From Apostichopus japonicus (lineage: Eukaryota > Echinodermata > Holothuroidea > Aspidochirotida > Stichopodidae): a stretch of DNA of 64,000 nucleotides. The DNA lies in the NCBI RefSeq assembly GCF_037975245.1, contig NC_092582.1, positions 14,010,077 through 14,074,076 of the forward strand. Direction: 5' to 3'. The notes under the pieces were generated by a model. That model was not told the origin of the DNA. It did no database searches and saw only the letters and a program-made list of their open reading frames with translations. A program made the translations under genes and the position numbers. This document shows positions 60,601 to 64,000 of this stretch, in pieces (positions within the stretch are counted from its first letter, which is position 1; each line of letters opens with the position of its first letter).

Positions 60601-63340
60601 GCAAACGGCTAAATTTTGTTCTGTATACTTTACCTTTGAAGTTAATGACTACTTTAAATACTCAGTGCAATTCTGATGGACTAACATCACAGATTTCGTT
60701 AACAGACTTGATACACTTGACCATTCCTATCTTGGAGGCATACAGTAAGGTACCACCACCATAACTCATTCCAAATGCAACTACACATTAAACATTGTGT
60801 ACACACTTTCATTACTGTAGTATCTCCTGTTTCTCATTTCAGGATAATGAGGGCAGTAGTGCCAGCGATCCCCAAACGCCGGTGATCAAAGCCGTGAAGT
60901 TAATCAGAGCCAGCCTGCCATCTTTAGTTGTCATCACCGACGTGTGTCTCTGTGCATATACTAACCACGGACATTGCGGTAAGATTTCACCAAGACAGCA
61001 GTGTGTGTCATTTCCATTCGCCAAGCAAAATTGGAGATTCGAACACCTCACGTTGATTGCCAGGGGGTAGGAAGCTTACAAAACCTGGGGGGGGACACAA
61101 CATCAGAGGGGCACTTTCTCATTCCACAACCACCACTCGTTATGCTTTAAACCGATACACATCGGCCATAACACTTAAATATATATGATGTGTTAGTATG
61201 CTATCAATACTATTTGTTGAGATTGATTATTGTTAACCGTGCTACTAAAAGATATGGGATGCCATTTTAAAAATAGCATGTACAGATATAAAATAAATAA
61301 TTATATAAAATATTAAAATTAACAAAGGCTTAAGTATCCAAAAGACAGTTCTTCATCAAAGGGGCACATATTATTTGCCAGTAGGGCACATTTTCTACTT
61401 TGGAAAAAAGTGGGAGGGCACTTCCCCCAGTGCCCCCTCCCCCCCCCAAGTGCCTCACCCCTGCATTTGACTCACACAAGTTGAAGAAACTTACAGAAAA
61501 ATGAACAAAATAGAACACTTTTAACCAAACACTTCACTGTATTTACAAGGTGGAATATAGGACTACAATGCTTTGTCTCCCTCCTTACTGCTTATAAGTT
61601 CCTTTGTTCATACAAGTTTTAGAAATACTTCACCTTGTGCCTAACTGATGCATGACGGTGTCATCTGTATTAGCTCCTCATTAGATGGATAGCTTTGTAT
61701 GCTAGATCTACCTATCATTTGTCACTTCTTTTCTCTGTCCCTGAACCAACTTTTCATAATTGATCAAGCACAAAAAAAAGTCCTTATTTGGCAGTTTTAT
61801 TTTCTTAACCTAGTAAATATTGTGTTGTTGTTGTGTTTTTTCAGTATTTTTCATTTTTGTTCATAAGAACATACAACCTTTGTATCAAAGCCCAATACCT
61901 TTAAGGACCAGTGATGGTAAATCAAATATGAGAAACGACTTCCTCATCTTCTCTCCCATCCATTAATTAAAAGTTCTCCTAAACTACAGTACAGCAGTTT
62001 TATTTGTTTAGTTTAATTTTGCGATTGCCCCTAAAACTACTTCACCTTTAAATCTGCATGAATCCAAATTTGGAACAAGGGATTATGGTTTGAATTGAAT
62101 GTATTAAACAGTAAATGAATGTCACTCATGTTTACAAACATGTTTTTCATTTCTAGAGAGCAATGTTAGTGTGTGTTAATCATATATATAAAAAATTGTG
62201 TCATTTATGTGTAGGTGATGTGTTATTTTTATTTCAGGAGTTTTAGACGAAGATGGTTCTATCAACAATGAGGCTAGTATCAAGAGAATAGCAGAAGTTG
62301 CGGCATCTTATGCCAAGGCTGGTATGTTATCATTTTGTGTCTTGTTTTTAAATTTCTGCATTACATATTTCATAGTCAGCTAAGGAGTACTCCTCATGTA
62401 CATAAACTAGTTCTAATGTCAAGTGGATCATAACGATGGGATTTAGAAGCAATGAAGCCTAGCATCTCGTTGAGGTTGTGGATTTGATCCTTGGCAAGCC
62501 AAAGTAAGGTGGATTTTTCATCCATTAGAAATCCACAGTTCTCCCCATCTGAAACGGTCTACCAAATAGTAGAAAATTGAGCAGCCACCTGACGTGAAGT
62601 GTGAGTAATAAGCCATTCGACTTCTGGAAACAACTATCAGTACAATTGGCATTCACCGAGCACTCTTTACATTGCCATACCCTGATTTACATGAAGAACT
62701 CTCTGCATCATCTGTTTATTGTTATCAAGTAATGAAGGGTCTTTTAACAGCTTAGTGCACCCTCCTTGGCAGAGAAAATGTACCTGCATAGCATTTTCCG
62801 TGGAAGTTGGTGTACAAATTAGGGAATGTCTAAAACCGAATTGAAGATGTTTAAGCAGTACTACAGTTGTGTTTATTTGCTAATAGTGCATCAACCGTGA
62901 ACAAGATTACATTTTCAGTCAGAATCGGCTGTTAAACTCAACTCTAATTTATGCATGTGCAAAGTAGGCTACTTGCCATGAAAGTGTTGCCATTACCAAG
63001 TACTGCTAATCATTTTAAGAAAGGATTTAGAGGGTTAGAGGCTTCAGTACTGGTCACAAACTAACTGAGAGTTCCATTGTTAAAGTTTAAATGACACAAT
63101 TATGGTTTAACACTGTACATTAATGCCACCACACCTGTTGCCATATAGCCCACATTACAGTAAAAATTATATGTTGCATTAACTCTGACATCTTCATTAC
63201 AGCTGTGACAAATAGTAAATATGATTGCTCCATTTGTTCCCGTCTCGCTAGGTAGCCATATCGTTGCCCCCTCGGACATGATGGACGGAAGGATCGGAGC
63301 CATCAAGGAGGAACTCAGGAGGTGTAACTTAATGTCAAAG
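57669..63340 (+). CDS. ALAD: Delta-aminolevulinic acid dehydratase (porphobilinogen synthase), 5' part
   Basis: Five plus-strand exons: 57669-57787, 59610-59757, 60843-60978, 62238-62321 and 63252-63340. They give 192 in-frame codons and the gene continues beyond the right edge. ALAD condenses two 5-aminolevulinate molecules to porphobilinogen, the second cytosolic step of haem synthesis. The start ATG begins HILQSGYQHHLMRKW, as in animal ALADs, then LVLPVFVTD. The zinc site DVCLCAYTNHGHCG supplies Cys124, Cys126 and Cys134 (human 122, 124, 132), so this is the zinc-dependent type. Exon 5 has VAPSDMMDGRIGAIKEEL, which is strongly conserved. Both Schiff-base lysines lie in exons outside the window. 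Introns hold a LINE remnant and a small hAT MITE. The upstream region is packed with transposons. Confidence 0.96.
58245..58463 (+). pseudogene. LINE ORF2 C-terminal remnant in ALAD intron 1
   Basis: One frame reads TTRQSHSLNYKMPQA, an in-frame stop, then YSLYPRTIPQWNTLPPDLKS and ASFKFML before a stop at 58461-58463. The pattern (HSxxY...FxPRTIxxWNxLPPD...SFK) is characteristic of the C-terminal part of CR1/L2/RTE-type LINE proteins. The stop and lack of upstream domains make it dead. Confidence 0.75.
59989..60351. mobile_element. hAT-type MITE in ALAD intron 2
   Basis: Starts CAGGGTTTTCCCTAAC and ends GTTAGGGAGCCCTG (inverted, imperfect). Flanks TTCTGTGT and ATCTATGT agree at six of eight positions, as expected for an eroded 8-bp duplication. 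Subterminal ACGAACCCCC/GGGGGTTC also pair. Confidence 0.6.
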
Positions 63341-64000
63341 GTCAGTGAAAGGTCAAAGGTCAGTGGGCAAAGTCAAAGGGCATCTATAATATAGAGCATC
63401 CCCATGTATTAAAAAGAAATTTTAATTGAAGAAAAAAACACAGCTAGGAGAAATCATATGCAGGTGGTGTCACTAAAGTTCCACCACTACAAGGTGCTGG
63501 CATTTTTTGCCTGACAAAATTTTGTGTTTGTCCTGACATAACTTTCGATTTAGCAAACTCAGATACCACCAATTCCTTTCCGACCAACCTGTTGATATCT
63601 ACCCGACATCTGGGATGAATCTATGGATGGATGAGGATTGACATGTTTCCAGCAACTATTTTCTCAACAAATATCATGATTTTCCTGCAGAAACTGCAAG
63701 ATATACTTGATAACTGTCCCTTTGACCCAATGGAAATTTTCTTCTGGGGGTGGGGGTAAGTTACACCTCACCACAACCCCACCCCCCCTTTACGGGGATC
63801 CACCTGGTCATATGTTATCCTAAGGATTGCTGTGATGTCAGTTCATTTCTTTTTTCAGTTTAAATTCTTGCATATGTTTGGATTATAAGTGTTTCTAGGA
63901 GACGTTTAAATCGTTCTTTTTGTCAGAGGATTGTTAACCCCTTTTGAAGCTGTCTGTTTTTAAGTTAAAAAAGGGTTCAAATACAAGACGACTCCTGTTT

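Noticed and set aside
61053-61467. Possible hAT element in ALAD intron 3 (CAGGGGGTAGGAAGC ... CACCCCTG)
   Set aside because: Subterminal sequence resembles the 49762 element, but no target duplication could be found, so boundaries are not supported.

Overview
This is a eukaryotic, AT-rich, intron-rich animal window. Protein sequences (RPL7A, ALAD, pancreatic-lipase-like enzymes, an SLC6 transporter) and the repeat style (long TA arrays, many small non-autonomous DNA transposons) suggest a marine invertebrate deuterostome, perhaps an echinoderm. That placement is inference; no species marker was recognised. All gene models were built by hand from reading frame, splice signals and family similarity.

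Layout. 1846-3862 (-): the first two coding exons of an SLC6 sodium-coupled transporter that runs off the left edge. 3.9-14.9 kb: no coding gene recognised; TA arrays, minisatellites, a duplicated segment with a LINE remnant, a 145-bp foldback palindrome and a 1.87-kb TIR element with 5-bp target duplications. 14920-15221 (-): a 7SL (SRP) RNA gene. 18110-21293 (-): a complete four-exon gene for a 241-aa, probably N-myristoylated protein that I do not recognise. 23997-31874 (-): the complete seven-exon RPL7A gene with a 5' TOP start and four intronic box C/D snoRNAs of U36 type. 32.3-37.4 kb: foldback repeats and a hAT-type MITE, no gene seen. 38247-42461 and 45860-52623 (-): two tandem six-exon secreted lipases with a complete Ser-Asp-His triad and a nearly absent lid, so probably phospholipase A1-like. 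53.7-57.6 kb: a stack of transposable elements, one nested in another, ending about 50 bp from the ALAD start codon. 57669-63340 (+): the first five exons of ALAD (porphobilinogen synthase), cut by the right edge before its active-site lysines.

Themes. RPL7A, its snoRNAs and 7SL RNA are unrelated loci that all serve ribosome production or protein targeting. The two lipases look like a duplicate pair whose 3' half was homogenised. The least explained signal is a roughly 100-bp module with a small hairpin, present in at least seven copies inside three transposon types that differ in terminal repeats and target-duplication length.
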